64,000 bases of DNA from Lutibacter sp. B2 (lineage in GTDB: Bacteria > Bacillota > Clostridia > Peptostreptococcales > Thermotaleaceae): the NCBI GenBank assembly GCA_015686845.1, contig JADPRS010000012.1:26523-90522 (forward strand). Reading direction: 5' to 3'. The notes under the pieces were generated by a model. That model was not told the origin of the DNA and made no database searches. It saw only the letters and a list, made by a program, of their open reading frames with translations. Position numbers and translations under genes: made by a program. Positions 24,895 to 33,084 of the stretch are shown here, piece after piece (positions within the stretch are counted from its first letter, which is position 1; the number at the start of each line of letters is the position of its first letter).

Positions 24895-27135
24895 ATGTTT
24901 TCGATAAAAAAATGTCAAATTACCGAAACAATTTACAAAAATAAAAACACAATAGATATGAATGCTGTTTTGAAAACTTTCCAAACTATTTCAAGTGAAA
25001 TTGAGTTAGATAAACTGGTTGAAAAACTTCTTGAGAATGCAATAGAACATTTACATGCTCATAAAGCATTTTTTATAATGGAATCTAAAGGTACACTTAT
25101 TATTGAAGGTGAAATGAGTAATCATCATTTATCTGTAATGCAAGGTATTCCTCTAGCATCTTGTCAAAACATTGCCCACAGTATTATCAATTATGTAGCC
25201 AGAACAAGGGAAAATATTATTTTAGATGATGCTTTTCATGAGGAATTATTTGCTACAGATCCTTATATAGTAAAAAATAAATCTAAATCTATTTTATGCC
25301 TTCCAATTATTTATGGCGGTAATTTAAAGGGCATTGTATATTTAGAAAATAATCTCATAACAAGTGCATTTCCCAGAAAACATTTTGATTTTTTTAAATT
25401 ACTAGCTTCTCAAACAGCTATTTCAATAGAAAATGCTTCTATGTATAAAGAAATTAAAGAGCTTAATTGTGATTTAGAAAAAAAAGTAGAAAAAAGAACG
25501 GAAGAGCTAAATAAAACAATACAAAAATTACAATCTGAAATTTATGAACGTAAGAAAGTAGAAAAAGATTTAGAGGAAAACAAGGAAAGACTGTATACCC
25601 TTATAAATGCTTTGCCTACTATTATATGTTTTAAAGATGGAGAAGGTAAATGGCTTGAAGTAAATGAAGCTTGTGGAAAACTTTTTGGATTTGAGGGAAA
25701 AGATTACAAAGGGTTAAATGACTTAGAGTTAGCAGAAAATAGTTTATGTAAAAATACTTTTCTTAATTGTAGAGAAACAGATGAAAAGACCTGGAGAAAA
25801 GGTACTATAACAAGAGGTGAAGAGGAATTTTTATGTCATGATGGTACAAAAAAACTCATGGATGTTATAAAAGTTCCTATTTTTCATCCAAATGGAAAAC
25901 GGAAAGCAATGGTTGTTGCTTGTAGTGATATTACAAAGAGAAAAAGATCCGAATTAGCATTAAAGGAAAGTGAAGAACGCTATCGTCTTTTAGTAGAACT
26001 CTTACCCGATGCGGTTTTAATTCATCGTAATCATAAGATTGTATTGGCTAATGAAGCAGGGGTAAAAATGTTTGGCGCTAAAAAGAACGAAGAATTAATT
26101 GGAAAATCCATGAAAAATTTTGTGCATCCAAATTGTTATGAAATTTTTAATAAAAGAATGAATTTAGTGCAGAATGAAGGTAAAATTGCTCCTTTATCTG
26201 AACAAAAATATATAAAAATAGATGGCACTATGATGAATATAGAAATCGCATCAAATGCTTTTCCCCATAAAGGAAACATGTCTGTTTTAAGTGTTATACG
26301 AGATATAACAGAGCGTAAACAAGCAGAAAAACTACGTAAGTATGATAGACTCAAAACTGAATTTTTTGCTAATATATCTCATGAATTTAAAACACCCTTA
26401 AATGTTTTGTTAGGTGCATTGCAAATGCTAAACCTCATGTTAAAGAATCCTTCAATAGATATGAACATGAATAAAATTAGTAAATATTCTAATATGATGA
26501 CCCAAAATGCCTATAGATTAATACGATTAGTTAATAATCTTATTGATATTACCAAGATAGATGCTGGATATTTTCAAATACATTTAAAAAATCATAATAT
26601 TGTAAGTATTGTTGAAGGCATTACACTATCTGTTGCAGAATATATTCAAGATAAAGGGATAGAACTAACATTTGATACAGATATAGAAGAAAAAATTGTA
26701 GCTTGCGATGATGATAAAATGGAAAGAATAATACTAAATCTCCTTTCTAATTCAATAAAATTTACAGAACCCGGAGGCCGTATATTTGTAAATATGATAG
26801 ATCAAGGAGAAAGCATCATTATTTCAATAAAGGATACAGGCATCGGAATCCCAAAAGAAAAACAACATCTGATTTTCGAAAGGTTTATACAAGTTGATAA
26901 ATCACTTTCAAGAAATAAAGAAGGAAGCGGAATAGGATTATCTCTTGTTCAGTCACTTATTGAAATGCACTCAGGTAAAATTTCTATTGCTAGTGAATAT
27001 GGATTGGGCAGCGAATTCATTATTGAAATTCCTGCTGTAATATTACAGGATGAAATGATAGAAACAAGAAATTATCATAGTGAAAATGACAATATTGAAA
27101 GGATCAACATTGAATTTTCAGATATATATTTTTAG
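24895..27135 (+). CDS. Soluble sensor histidine kinase, GAF-PAS-PAS-HisKA-HATPase
   Basis: The protein has 746 residues from the ATG at 24895, 9 bases after GGGGG. There is no membrane segment, so it is cytosolic. A GAF domain (about 30-185) is followed by a coiled coil (190-225), PAS 1 (230-350, FKDGEGKWLEVNEACGKLFG) and PAS 2 (360-475). The HisKA H-box is NISHEFKTPLN, with phospho-acceptor His496. The HATPase has N-box ILNLLSNSIKFTEPGG, G1 DTGIGIPK and G2 GSGIGLSLV. It ends with a short acidic tail. No response regulator gene adjoins it, so it is an orphan kinase. In clostridia such orphan kinases often feed Spo0A phosphorylation, which is only an inference here. Confidence 0.9.
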   Translation: MFSIKKCQITETIYKNKNTIDMNAVLKTFQTISSEIELDKLVEKLLENAIEHLHAHKAFFIMESKGTLIIEGEMSNHHLSVMQGIPLASCQNIAHSIINYVARTRENIILDDAFHEELFATDPYIVKNKSKSILCLPIIYGGNLKGIVYLENNLITSAFPRKHFDFFKLLASQTAISIENASMYKEIKELNCDLEKKVEKRTEELNKTIQKLQSEIYERKKVEKDLEENKERLYTLINALPTIICFKDGEGKWLEVNEACGKLFGFEGKDYKGLNDLELAENSLCKNTFLNCRETDEKTWRKGTITRGEEEFLCHDGTKKLMDVIKVPIFHPNGKRKAMVVACSDITKRKRSELALKESEERYRLLVELLPDAVLIHRNHKIVLANEAGVKMFGAKKNEELIGKSMKNFVHPNCYEIFNKRMNLVQNEGKIAPLSEQKYIKIDGTMMNIEIASNAFPHKGNMSVLSVIRDITERKQAEKLRKYDRLKTEFFANISHEFKTPLNVLLGALQMLNLMLKNPSIDMNMNKISKYSNMMTQNAYRLIRLVNNLIDITKIDAGYFQIHLKNHNIVSIVEGITLSVAEYIQDKGIELTFDTDIEEKIVACDDDKMERIILNLLSNSIKFTEPGGRIFVNMIDQGESIIISIKDTGIGIPKEKQHLIFERFIQVDKSLSRNKEGSGIGLSLVQSLIEMHSGKISIASEYGLGSEFIIEIPAVILQDEMIETRNYHSENDNIERINIEFSDIYF

Positions 27136-27150
27136 ATAAAAGTCACTCTC

Positions 27151-27195
27151 AATATAATAGTCCTTGGCATTCGTATGCTCAAGGACTATTATATT
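27151..27195. terminator. Bidirectional terminator, histidine kinase / queC
   Basis: Perfect 16-bp arms AATATAATAGTCCTTG (27151-27166) and its complement (27180-27195) enclose a 13-base loop between convergent genes. The right arm overlaps the queC stop. Confidence 0.8.
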
Positions 27196-27853
27196 ATAGA
27201 CAATTTGATTTTTTAAAATCAATATATCCTTTCTTTCTTAAACCACAAGCTGGACATTCACCGCAGCCATTCCCTTTTATCCCATTATAACAAGTTAATG
27301 TTTCATTTTTAATAATAGGAAGAACGCCTAAATCATCTGCCATTTTCCATGTTTCCTCTTTATTGATCCACATTAGAGGGGTATGAATAACAAATTCATA
27401 ATCCATAGCTAAATTTAAAGTAATATTCATTGATTTTATAAATACATCTCTGCAATCTGGATATCCACTAAAATCACTTTGAGATACGCCTGTTATAATA
27501 TGATTTATTCCTCTTTGCTTAGCAAAAATTCCTACAAAGGATAAGAATAGCATATTTCTTCCATCCACAAATGAATTCGGGATTTCTCCTTTGGGTGATT
27601 CTTTATCTACTTCTATATCCGTTCTCGTTAAAGAATTGGGTGCTAATTGATTTAATAAAGATAAATCTAAAATATGATGTTCTATATTATATTTTTCACA
27701 AATATCTTTTGCACAATCTAGCTCTAATTTATGCTTTTGATTATAATCAAAAGATACTGCTATCACCTCTTTAAATCTTTCTTTTGCCCAAAATAAACAG
27801 GTTGTACTGTCCTGTCCTCCACTAAATACAACGATAGCTTTTTCTGTATTCAT
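27194..27853 (-). CDS. queC: 7-cyano-7-deazaguanine (preQ0) synthase
   Basis: The protein has 219 residues. It makes preQ0 from 7-carboxy-7-deazaguanine, ammonia and ATP. The PP-loop motif SGGQDST (11-17) and the C-terminal zinc site Cys188, Cys197, Cys200, Cys203 (in [17 protein letters not shown]) are both intact. It is the last gene of the queuosine operon, starting 3 bp after the queE stop. Confidence 0.95.
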   Translation of the reverse strand: MNTEKAIVVFSGGQDSTTCLFWAKERFKEVIAVSFDYNQKHKLELDCAKDICEKYNIEHHILDLSLLNQLAPNSLTRTDIEVDKESPKGEIPNSFVDGRNMLFLSFVGIFAKQRGINHIITGVSQSDFSGYPDCRDVFIKSMNITLNLAMDYEFVIHTPLMWINKEETWKMADDLGVLPIIKNETLTCYNGIKGNGCGECPACGLRKKGYIDFKKSNCL

Positions 27854-27856
27854 CCT

Positions 27857-28522
27857 TTACACACCTCTCTTTTCCGGGTCCCATATAACCTTATGAAGCT
27901 GAACCTGTAACGTAACTTTATTCATTTTATTATGCTTCATGAATTCTACCATTTCATTCAAATCAATTTTTCCAAACACTGGACTTATATATACCTTTCC
28001 TTTACTGGTTAAATCATATTGATCCACTATATCCTTTGCTCTGCTTAAATCATTCATATTCCCAACTACAAATTTAACCGTATCCTCTTTTCTCATATAA
28101 TGAAAATTATCCATAAACATTTGATCTTCCATCTTGCTAGATGGCAACTTATAGTCAATCGTAAATTTGGGTGGGTTTTCTATGGTAACAAACTCTTTTA
28201 TAGAAACACTTCCATTGGTTTCTATTTCTATATATAATCCTTCGTCCTTTGATAGAAATTTTATTAAATCTACTATTTCAATTTGCAATAAAGGCTCTCC
28301 ACCTGTTAAAGTTATATTTGTAACCTCTGTAAACTTTATATATTCATAGATCTCTTCTTTTGTCATTAACTCATAGGCTACATTTTTTTCATTTGCCCAT
28401 GATGTATCACAATAACTACACTCTAAATTACAACCTGCAAACCTTATAAATACTGCTAATTGTCCTGATAAACGCCCTTCCCCATTGATACTTACAAACT
28501 TTTCAACTATTTTATATTTCAT
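27857..28522 (-). CDS. queE: 7-carboxy-7-deazaguanine synthase (radical SAM)
   Basis: The protein has 221 residues from the ATG at 28522, with GAGGG 7 bases upstream. It rearranges 6-carboxytetrahydropterin to 7-carboxy-7-deazaguanine. The radical-SAM cluster is Cys31-x3-Cys35-x2-Cys38 in GCNLECSYCDT. SINGEGRLSG and LTGGEPLLQ are the other QueE landmarks. It lies 10 bp after the queD stop and 3 bp before queC, so the three are translationally coupled. Confidence 0.95.
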   Translation of the reverse strand: MKYKIVEKFVSINGEGRLSGQLAVFIRFAGCNLECSYCDTSWANEKNVAYELMTKEEIYEYIKFTEVTNITLTGGEPLLQIEIVDLIKFLSKDEGLYIEIETNGSVSIKEFVTIENPPKFTIDYKLPSSKMEDQMFMDNFHYMRKEDTVKFVVGNMNDLSRAKDIVDQYDLTSKGKVYISPVFGKIDLNEMVEFMKHNKMNKVTLQVQLHKVIWDPEKRGV

Positions 28523-28532
28523 CTTCTTTCCC

Positions 28533-28952
28533 TCACTTTTCATATACTGCACAATTGGTCGGTGTCTCATATACGGTAGCTCTTTTTACGTTATATCCCT
28601 TTTGCTGCATCCAATCAAAGAAATCTTTTGCAAACTTCTCAGCAGTGGGCCTAAATTTTACATTTATGATTTTAAATCCATCTTTTATCAAATTTTCAAC
28701 TGTTTCTTTTCTCATGGTATCTTCCTCAATGATTAAAGCATGGTCGTAAAAATCAACCATTTCTTTTATATCTTTTTTTAAATCTCCAAAGTCTACTACC
28801 ATTCCATCAAGCTGTCCGCCCTCTATCAATTCTTCTGACTGAACTTCAATCTTAACCTTCCACCTATGCCCATGTATATTCGCACATTTCCCCTCATAAT
28901 TAGCAAGAAAATGAGCACTATCAAAGCTATGTTCTGCTTTTAAAATATACAT
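28533..28952 (-). CDS. queD: 6-carboxytetrahydropterin synthase
   Basis: The protein has 139 residues from the ATG at 28952, after a GGGAGGG site; an earlier in-frame start at 28991 would overlap the upstream gene. It converts dihydroneopterin triphosphate to 6-carboxytetrahydropterin. The zinc ligands are His14 (FDSAHFL), His27 and His29 (NIHGHRW), and the catalytic Cys is Cys23 (GKCANIHG). RPTAEKFAKDF and YETPTNCAVYE complete the family pattern. Position: third gene of the operon. Confidence 0.95.
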   Translation of the reverse strand: MYILKAEHSFDSAHFLANYEGKCANIHGHRWKVKIEVQSEELIEGGQLDGMVVDFGDLKKDIKEMVDFYDHALIIEEDTMRKETVENLIKDGFKIINVKFRPTAEKFAKDFFDWMQQKGYNVKRATVYETPTNCAVYEK

Positions 28953-28966
28953 ATAATCCCTCCCAT

Positions 28967-29719
28967 CTAAATACTTCCATAGTAACAACACCCTATTGCT
29001 CCATTAAATTGTGGCTCATCAATAGGAATTATTTCATCATAATCTTGTTTTAAATATTCGTTTAGTGCTATATTGTTGGCAACTCCACCTGTTAACACTA
29101 ACTTTCTTCCTCTAAATTTATTAAGCAATGGGTGTAATCTCTTATATAATGAATAATTCACACCTGCACATAATCTTTTTAGATCTATTCCTTCCGCTAT
29201 TTTTCCAATTAATTCTGATTCAGAAAATACAGCACATGTAGAATTAAGGGATACGGGTTCCTTGTAATGTTTACTCATTTCATCAATAGATATTTCTAAC
29301 ACATTTGCCATATTCTCTAGATATCTTCCACATGATGCAGCACATTTTTCATTAAGCTCTAAATCTGTAATAATCCCCTTTTCTACCTTAACGACCTTTA
29401 CATCTTGTCCGCCTACATCTAATAATATAAAATCCTTTAATCCTGTTTGATAAAAAGCACCATATACATGTGCCTTCAACTCATTTATAGGTTTAAACTT
29501 ATTTAAATCCGTATTATTTCTGCCATATCCTGTTGATATACCCTGATCAACTCTGCCAATATTTAATTTATCCAAATCAACAATGATCTTTTTGTCAAAA
29601 CTACAATAATCTCTGTAAAAAGACATTGTACTTATTTTTGTCTTTTTAACTATTTTATGATCTTCCATTAATACAATTTTTACTTCTCTACTTCCAAGAT
29701 CTATTCCTAATATTTTCAT
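28967..29719 (-). CDS. HgdC/BcrAD-like ATPase activator (ASKHA fold, [4Fe-4S])
   Basis: The protein has 250 residues with the actin-like ATPase fold: DLGSREVKIV (phosphate 1), LLDVGGQDVKVV (phosphate 2) and LTGGVANN (adenosine). The cluster-binding helix is NEKCAASCGRYLE with Cys126 and Cys130, and a second ligand is Cys162 in NSTCAVFSESE. In 2-hydroxyacyl-CoA dehydratases and benzoyl-CoA reductase this activator hydrolyses ATP to push one low-potential electron into its partner. It overlaps the HgdB-like gene by 4 bp and precedes queD by 14 bp. The usual CAAGTGRFL is CAASCGRYL here, with an extra Cys130. In this setting the electron acceptor may be a queuosine intermediate rather than an acyl-CoA. 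That is inference. Confidence 0.85.
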   Translation of the reverse strand: MKILGIDLGSREVKIVLMEDHKIVKKTKISTMSFYRDYCSFDKKIIVDLDKLNIGRVDQGISTGYGRNNTDLNKFKPINELKAHVYGAFYQTGLKDFILLDVGGQDVKVVKVEKGIITDLELNEKCAASCGRYLENMANVLEISIDEMSKHYKEPVSLNSTCAVFSESELIGKIAEGIDLKRLCAGVNYSLYKRLHPLLNKFRGRKLVLTGGVANNIALNEYLKQDYDEIIPIDEPQFNGAIGCCYYGSI

Positions 29720-30717
29720 CTAGACTCTCCCTTCAGATCAGACAACATATCTAAAAAAGCCTCTAATCTAAGTTTTGTTCTAGCATCTAATGTATTTAGC
29801 TTATCCCCTTCTATATTTAGAATTGGAATATCTAATTGCTTTTTTAAAATAATATCTTCTACTGCTCTATAACAAAAGGCTTGGGTATAGTGAATAACCC
29901 CATCTATTTTTCTTTCCTTCATTTGTTTTTTTAATTCAATCATTCTAAAATCAGTATCATATGGATATGTGTAGTCATAATACTGCTCATATATATTTAA
30001 AGCCTTATCAGCTCTTGGAAAAGCAAATTCTCTTTGAACCTCATTATAGACAAACTGTGCATCAAATTTCTCTACAAAACTATACATATCAGCTGTCATA
30101 GGTGGAACACCAATATAAGCCAATCTTATTTTTTTATTCATCGGTTCTCTTTTTTTCATGTCTAAGATTATATTTTCTAACTCTTTTTCAAATACATCCA
30201 CATCTCCATTTAAATCACTTAAACTAACTTGATATAGATGATTTTCAAATCCATTGGCTTTATGATCTATATATGTCATTCTATCTATTCGTTTCGCTAA
30301 ATCTCTTGTTTTATTTAATCTATTTCTTACAGCTTCAACATCTTTTAAAGAAACGTTAAAAATATTTATAAATTTATCTATCTCTTTTTTTACATCTTCT
30401 TTTTTATGACTATGAGGGAATGAAAATGGATAAACATTTATTCCTTTTAACGCTAATACCTCTATAAGTGCTTTTGTATTAGAACAATCCCCTTCCATAA
30501 CCCCTACTATTTCTTTTATATCATTCTCTATACATGCTCCATATATTCCTTTGATCCAAGCACATAAACTTTTTGGAAATCCATCTCTTTCTGCTATATC
30601 TATATATTTTTCATAATTTTTTGAAGTTATAAAAAGATTATTTAAATCTATTGGCGTATATCCAGCCGCTAAAAGAACCTCTATAGGAACTGTAGTAGTT
30701 AAACCTATTTTTTTCAT
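29716..30717 (-). CDS. HgdB/BcrB-like 2-hydroxyacyl-CoA dehydratase-family subunit
   Basis: The protein has 333 residues. The fold and cysteine pattern are those of the D-component of HgdB/benzoyl-CoA-reductase type enzymes: Cys52 (SLCAWIKG), Cys78 (MEGDCSNTK) and Cys282 (QAFCYRAVED), plus Cys62, which is enough for a [4Fe-4S] cluster. GVPPMTAD and TQAFC are typical. Usually two such subunits form a heterodimer, but only one is encoded here. It is the first gene behind the preQ1-like leader, so it belongs to the queuosine regulon. It has a GGAGG site 6 bases before the ATG. Its acyl-CoA role is not supported by any neighbour. It may reduce a deazaguanine intermediate, or it may serve a separate need. 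Confidence 0.82.
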   Translation of the reverse strand: MKKIGLTTTVPIEVLLAAGYTPIDLNNLFITSKNYEKYIDIAERDGFPKSLCAWIKGIYGACIENDIKEIVGVMEGDCSNTKALIEVLALKGINVYPFSFPHSHKKEDVKKEIDKFINIFNVSLKDVEAVRNRLNKTRDLAKRIDRMTYIDHKANGFENHLYQVSLSDLNGDVDVFEKELENIILDMKKREPMNKKIRLAYIGVPPMTADMYSFVEKFDAQFVYNEVQREFAFPRADKALNIYEQYYDYTYPYDTDFRMIELKKQMKERKIDGVIHYTQAFCYRAVEDIILKKQLDIPILNIEGDKLNTLDARTKLRLEAFLDMLSDLKGESR

Positions 30718-30746
30718 TTTTTATCCTCCATTTCTAAAAAGGACAC

Positions 30747-30768
30747 AAAAAAAGGGCGTAATTCGCCC
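30747..30768 (-). terminator. Attenuator-type terminator in the queuosine leader
   Basis: The stem GGGCG/CGCCC (30764-30768 with 30754-30758) has a 5-base loop, followed on the minus strand by seven T. It lies between the aptamer and the first gene, 30 bases before the ATG. The AGGGC of the leader (30801-30805 complement) can pair with the GCCCT of the terminator's 3' arm (30753-30757 complement), giving an anti-terminator. Confidence 0.8.
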
Positions 30769-30801
30769 ATAAACAAAAGAACTACCTCAAAGGGTAGTAT
30801 G

Positions 30802-30841
30802 CCCTAGTTTTGTTTATAGACAGGATGGTGAACGAACTGTC
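30802..30841 (-). ncRNA. preQ1-I-like riboswitch aptamer
   Basis: On the minus strand, stem GACAG/CTGTC encloses a 13-base loop that begins TTC and contains ACC. It is followed by the A-rich TATAAACAAAA and CTAGGG. The known preQ1-I aptamer has the same plan: a short stem, a loop starting UUC, then UAUAAAAAACUA as third strand. It starts about 13 nt after the predicted transcription start and precedes queuosine genes. The loop lacks the usual UAG that pairs with CUA, so this is a diverged form or a look-alike. Confidence 0.55.
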
Positions 30842-30860
30842 TTCTTATATTGTAGAAACA

Positions 30861-30889
30861 AGTATATCATACATTTATATTGTGTACAA
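30861..30889 (-). promoter_or_regulatory. Promoter of the queuosine leader/operon
   Basis: The -10 TATACT (30861-30866) and -35 TTGTAC (30884-30889) have a 17-bp spacer. The predicted start, near 30854, is just upstream of the aptamer stem. Confidence 0.6.
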
Positions 30890-30892
30890 TTT

Positions 30893-31567
30893 TTATAATC
30901 TTACTGCTCCACGCTTTCTTCTTTTTGAAGTAGGCCTTAATATTATGTATATAATAATTGCTATTATAATAAAAAATAAAATAATATTTATATTACTCAT
31001 GTATTCCTTCGGTAGTGTAGTATATAATTTTGTTATCCCACATAACATAAATACAGCTGATGAAACAATTTTTATTGTAATTTTGGGAACCTTATCACCA
31101 ATTTTACTTCCAACAAAAATACCTAATGTACTTGTAAATACCATTCCTAATACAGTTCCCATCAAAACAAATATAGGAAAATTTGCATCTGCTGCTAAAG
31201 TAATTGCCGTAAGCTGTGTTTTATCTCCAAGCTCTCCTATGAAAAACGCTATAGCAACTGTCAAAATCGGGCCAAAAAAATTTTTATGATTCGCATCTTC
31301 ATCTTCATCCCCTTTTAATGTCCAAAGGGCAAATCCTATAAATAAAAATCCTGCTACAATTTGAATAGCTCCTATTGGTATGATATCCGAAATATAAGAA
31401 CCTACACCTACTGCTATACCATGATTTAAAAGTGAACCGATAAATATACCTAATAATACTTGATGTATTTTAAATTGTGTTGCAAATGCCATTGCCAAAA
31501 TCTGTGTCTTATCACCCATTTCTGCCATAAATATTAAAATTAATGATTTCATAAATTCATGTAACAT
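30893..31567 (-). CDS. UPF0016/GDT1-family manganese exporter
   Basis: The protein has 224 residues with six or seven membrane helices in two similar halves. Each half carries the family motif E-x-GD-K-T-Q: MAEMGDKTQILAMA near the N-terminus and GELGDKTQLTAIT after the central loop (about residues 70-75, EDEDANHK). The family (TMEM165, MneA) moves Mn2+ or Ca2+ out of the cytosol. It sits behind a yybP-ykoY Mn2+ riboswitch, which supports Mn2+ export. It is monocistronic, on the same strand as the queuosine operon that starts just after it. Confidence 0.92.
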   Translation of the reverse strand: MLHEFMKSLILIFMAEMGDKTQILAMAFATQFKIHQVLLGIFIGSLLNHGIAVGVGSYISDIIPIGAIQIVAGFLFIGFALWTLKGDEDEDANHKNFFGPILTVAIAFFIGELGDKTQLTAITLAADANFPIFVLMGTVLGMVFTSTLGIFVGSKIGDKVPKITIKIVSSAVFMLCGITKLYTTLPKEYMSNINIILFFIIIAIIIYIILRPTSKRRKRGAVRL

Positions 31568-31598
31568 TTAAAAACGTCCTCCTTTGTAATAGAACAAA

Positions 31599-31658
31599 CG
31601 AGACTCATAACTTAATAAAGCTATTACTATCCATAGCTTTATTAAGTTAAAAGTCTCG
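31599..31658 (-). terminator. Terminator-type hairpin in the Mn riboswitch leader
   Basis: The long inverted repeat has arms CGAGACTCATAACTTAATAA (from 31599) and TTATTAAGTTAAAAGTCTCG (to 31658). Its right end is also the 3' end of the aptamer (the minus-strand GCGAGACTTTT stretch), so aptamer and hairpin compete. The T-tract after it is short. Confidence 0.7.
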
Positions 31659-31748
31659 CTCCTTTAAAGTTTAAAGTAAATAGGACCAGGTATTTTCACC
31701 AGTATGTTGATCCATATTTATAGGATTTTCCCATAGCTACTCCCTTTT
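31651..31748 (-). ncRNA. yybP-ykoY manganese riboswitch
   Basis: On the minus strand the conserved landmarks are in order: AAAAGGGAGTAGC, then TCAACATACTGGTGA, ACCTGGTCC, and AAAGGAGCGAGACTTTT. This is the yybP-ykoY consensus. Mn2+ binding is expected to switch on the exporter gene downstream by preventing termination at 31599-31658. Confidence 0.9.
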
Positions 31749-31768
31749 AACCTACATTTACAATCTAA

Positions 31769-31797
31769 AATATATCATATATTTTTATTTATTTCAA
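31769..31797 (-). promoter_or_regulatory. Promoter of the Mn2+ riboswitch/exporter unit
   Basis: The -10 TATATT (31769-31774) and -35 TTGAAA (31792-31797) have a 17-bp spacer, about 20 bp upstream of the aptamer. Confidence 0.55.
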
Positions 31798-31912
31798 TAT
31801 TTTAGAATTATATAAGAGCGTTTTTTCTTCCCTATTTTCTTATTAACATTTTTAATTACAATAGAATACTATAAAAAATAGATATTAAAATTTAGAGTAT
31901 GAGGTGAATAAT

Positions 31913-32407
31913 ATGAAAAATAAATATCCTTGCATGATGGCTACAGCCTATATACAGGGTGGGAAACTTGCACCTACCCTAAAAGGCTTTGTTGTTTTTA
32001 AAGATGTATTCATTGGTACTGAAGTATATGTCCATGTTACAGGTCTTCCAACCTATGAACCTGCACAAGAAGGCAAGGCCCCTATTGGCCCTCATGGATT
32101 TCATATACATGAATTTGGAAATTGTACTATAGATTCACATGAAAATTCTTTTAAAAATGCAGGTGGGCATTGGAATCCAAATAATCAACCTCATGGAAAT
32201 CATGCTGGAGATTTCCCTGTCCTATTCTCAAATAATGGTACCTCTATTATGTCTTTTTTCACAAACAAATTTAATGTTAAAGATATCATTGGAAAGTCAG
32301 TCATTATTCATGAAAGTCCCGATGATTATAGATTTCAACCATCTGGTAATGCTGGTAGACGGCTTGCATGTGGCGTCATAAAATGCACCTTTCCCTGGTT
32401 TTCCTAA
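31913..32407 (+). CDS. Cu/Zn superoxide dismutase-family protein
   Basis: The protein has 164 residues from the ATG at 31913, 8 bases after GAGGTGA; an in-frame GTG at 31904 overlaps the site. Metal-binding residues are all visible: the copper His pair in GFHIHEFGNC, the bridging and zinc His in GGHWNPNN and HGNHAGD (with the zinc Asp), and a further copper His in SVIIHES. The disulfide Cys are in GNC and LACGV. There is no signal peptide or lipobox, so it would stay in the cytosol. That is unusual for bacterial SodC, which is normally exported. Alternatively it is a SOD-like protein without activity, but the intact ligands argue for activity. Confidence 0.88.
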   Translation: MKNKYPCMMATAYIQGGKLAPTLKGFVVFKDVFIGTEVYVHVTGLPTYEPAQEGKAPIGPHGFHIHEFGNCTIDSHENSFKNAGGHWNPNNQPHGNHAGDFPVLFSNNGTSIMSFFTNKFNVKDIIGKSVIIHESPDDYRFQPSGNAGRRLACGVIKCTFPWFS

Positions 32408-32451
32408 CAAACAAAAGTTATACCTTTTAAAAATATTTCATATTCCTATAT

Positions 32452-32862
32452 TTATCTTTGCTTGAATTTCAAATTATTGTAGGTATTAATAATATAATAG
32501 GTTGCAATGCAAATAATGAGTAAATTATAAGCCTTTATTGAAAAACAAATATAATTACCTAAAATACAGCTTACAATAACAGTGCTTAAAATAATAAATA
32601 TAGAAATCAATCTTTCTCTATCATATCCCTTTTCATATTTCCCTATATCTATATATCGAAACAATTGAACTACAAATACAGCCATCCCTATATACATAAA
32701 TAGATCACCAAGGGATATTTCTAAAATATAAGATATATTTAAAGTTTTAAATCCTGTATTTCCAACAAAATCTATGAGTGTAATCATTCCTATAATAATA
32801 CACATGTATTTTATATATCCCATTAAGCTATATTTTTTTATTAAAATACTTGATTTGGTCAT
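32452..32862 (-). CDS. Four-helix membrane protein, unknown
   Basis: The protein has 136 residues. The start is taken at 32862, 8 bases after GGGGG; an in-frame start at 32907 would add 15 residues. Four hydrophobic segments lie at about 13-32, 50-66, 85-103 and 105-125. The central loop has a Tyr/Lys/Arg-rich stretch (RYIDIGKYEKGYDRE). It resembles the DUF2975 group in overall layout but lacks its motifs. No function is assigned. Confidence 0.55.
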   Translation of the reverse strand: MTKSSILIKKYSLMGYIKYMCIIIGMITLIDFVGNTGFKTLNISYILEISLGDLFMYIGMAVFVVQLFRYIDIGKYEKGYDRERLISIFIILSTVIVSCILGNYICFSIKAYNLLIICIATYYIINTYNNLKFKQR

Positions 32863-33030
32863 ACTCCTTCCCCCTTTATAAATAATCAATCCTATAGTAT
32901 AAAGCATCCTATATAAATCTTCCCCTTATCAATAACTCTTTAAACCTATTTTAAAAAAAGTTTCATTATTTAAAATATTCTATCAATTTCTTTTTATTCC
33001 TTTTTTAATACTTCATTTTATTTTAAAATA

Positions 33031-33063
33031 TAAAAAACAACCTTAGACCATAACGGTCTAAGG
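33031..33063 (-). terminator. Intrinsic terminator of the HAD phosphatase gene
   Basis: The stem CCTTAGACC/GGTCTAAGG (33041-33049, 33055-33063) has a 5-base loop and a T-rich tail on the minus strand (33031-33040). Confidence 0.85.
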
Positions 33064-33084
33064 CTTTATTCATTTACTATTGAT

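Noticed and set aside
28967..30717. Amino-acid fermentation operon (2-hydroxyglutaryl-CoA dehydratase)
   Set aside because: No CoA-transferase, acyl-CoA dehydrogenase or second dehydratase subunit is present, and the genes are locked into the que operon.
30747..30841. T-box leader before the hgd-que operon
   Set aside because: The T-box sequence (AGGGUGGNACCGCG) is absent and the downstream genes are not amino-acid related.
30810..31289. 159-residue plus-strand frame
   Set aside because: It is antisense to the UPF0016 gene and overlaps the queuosine leader; no ribosome site or family.
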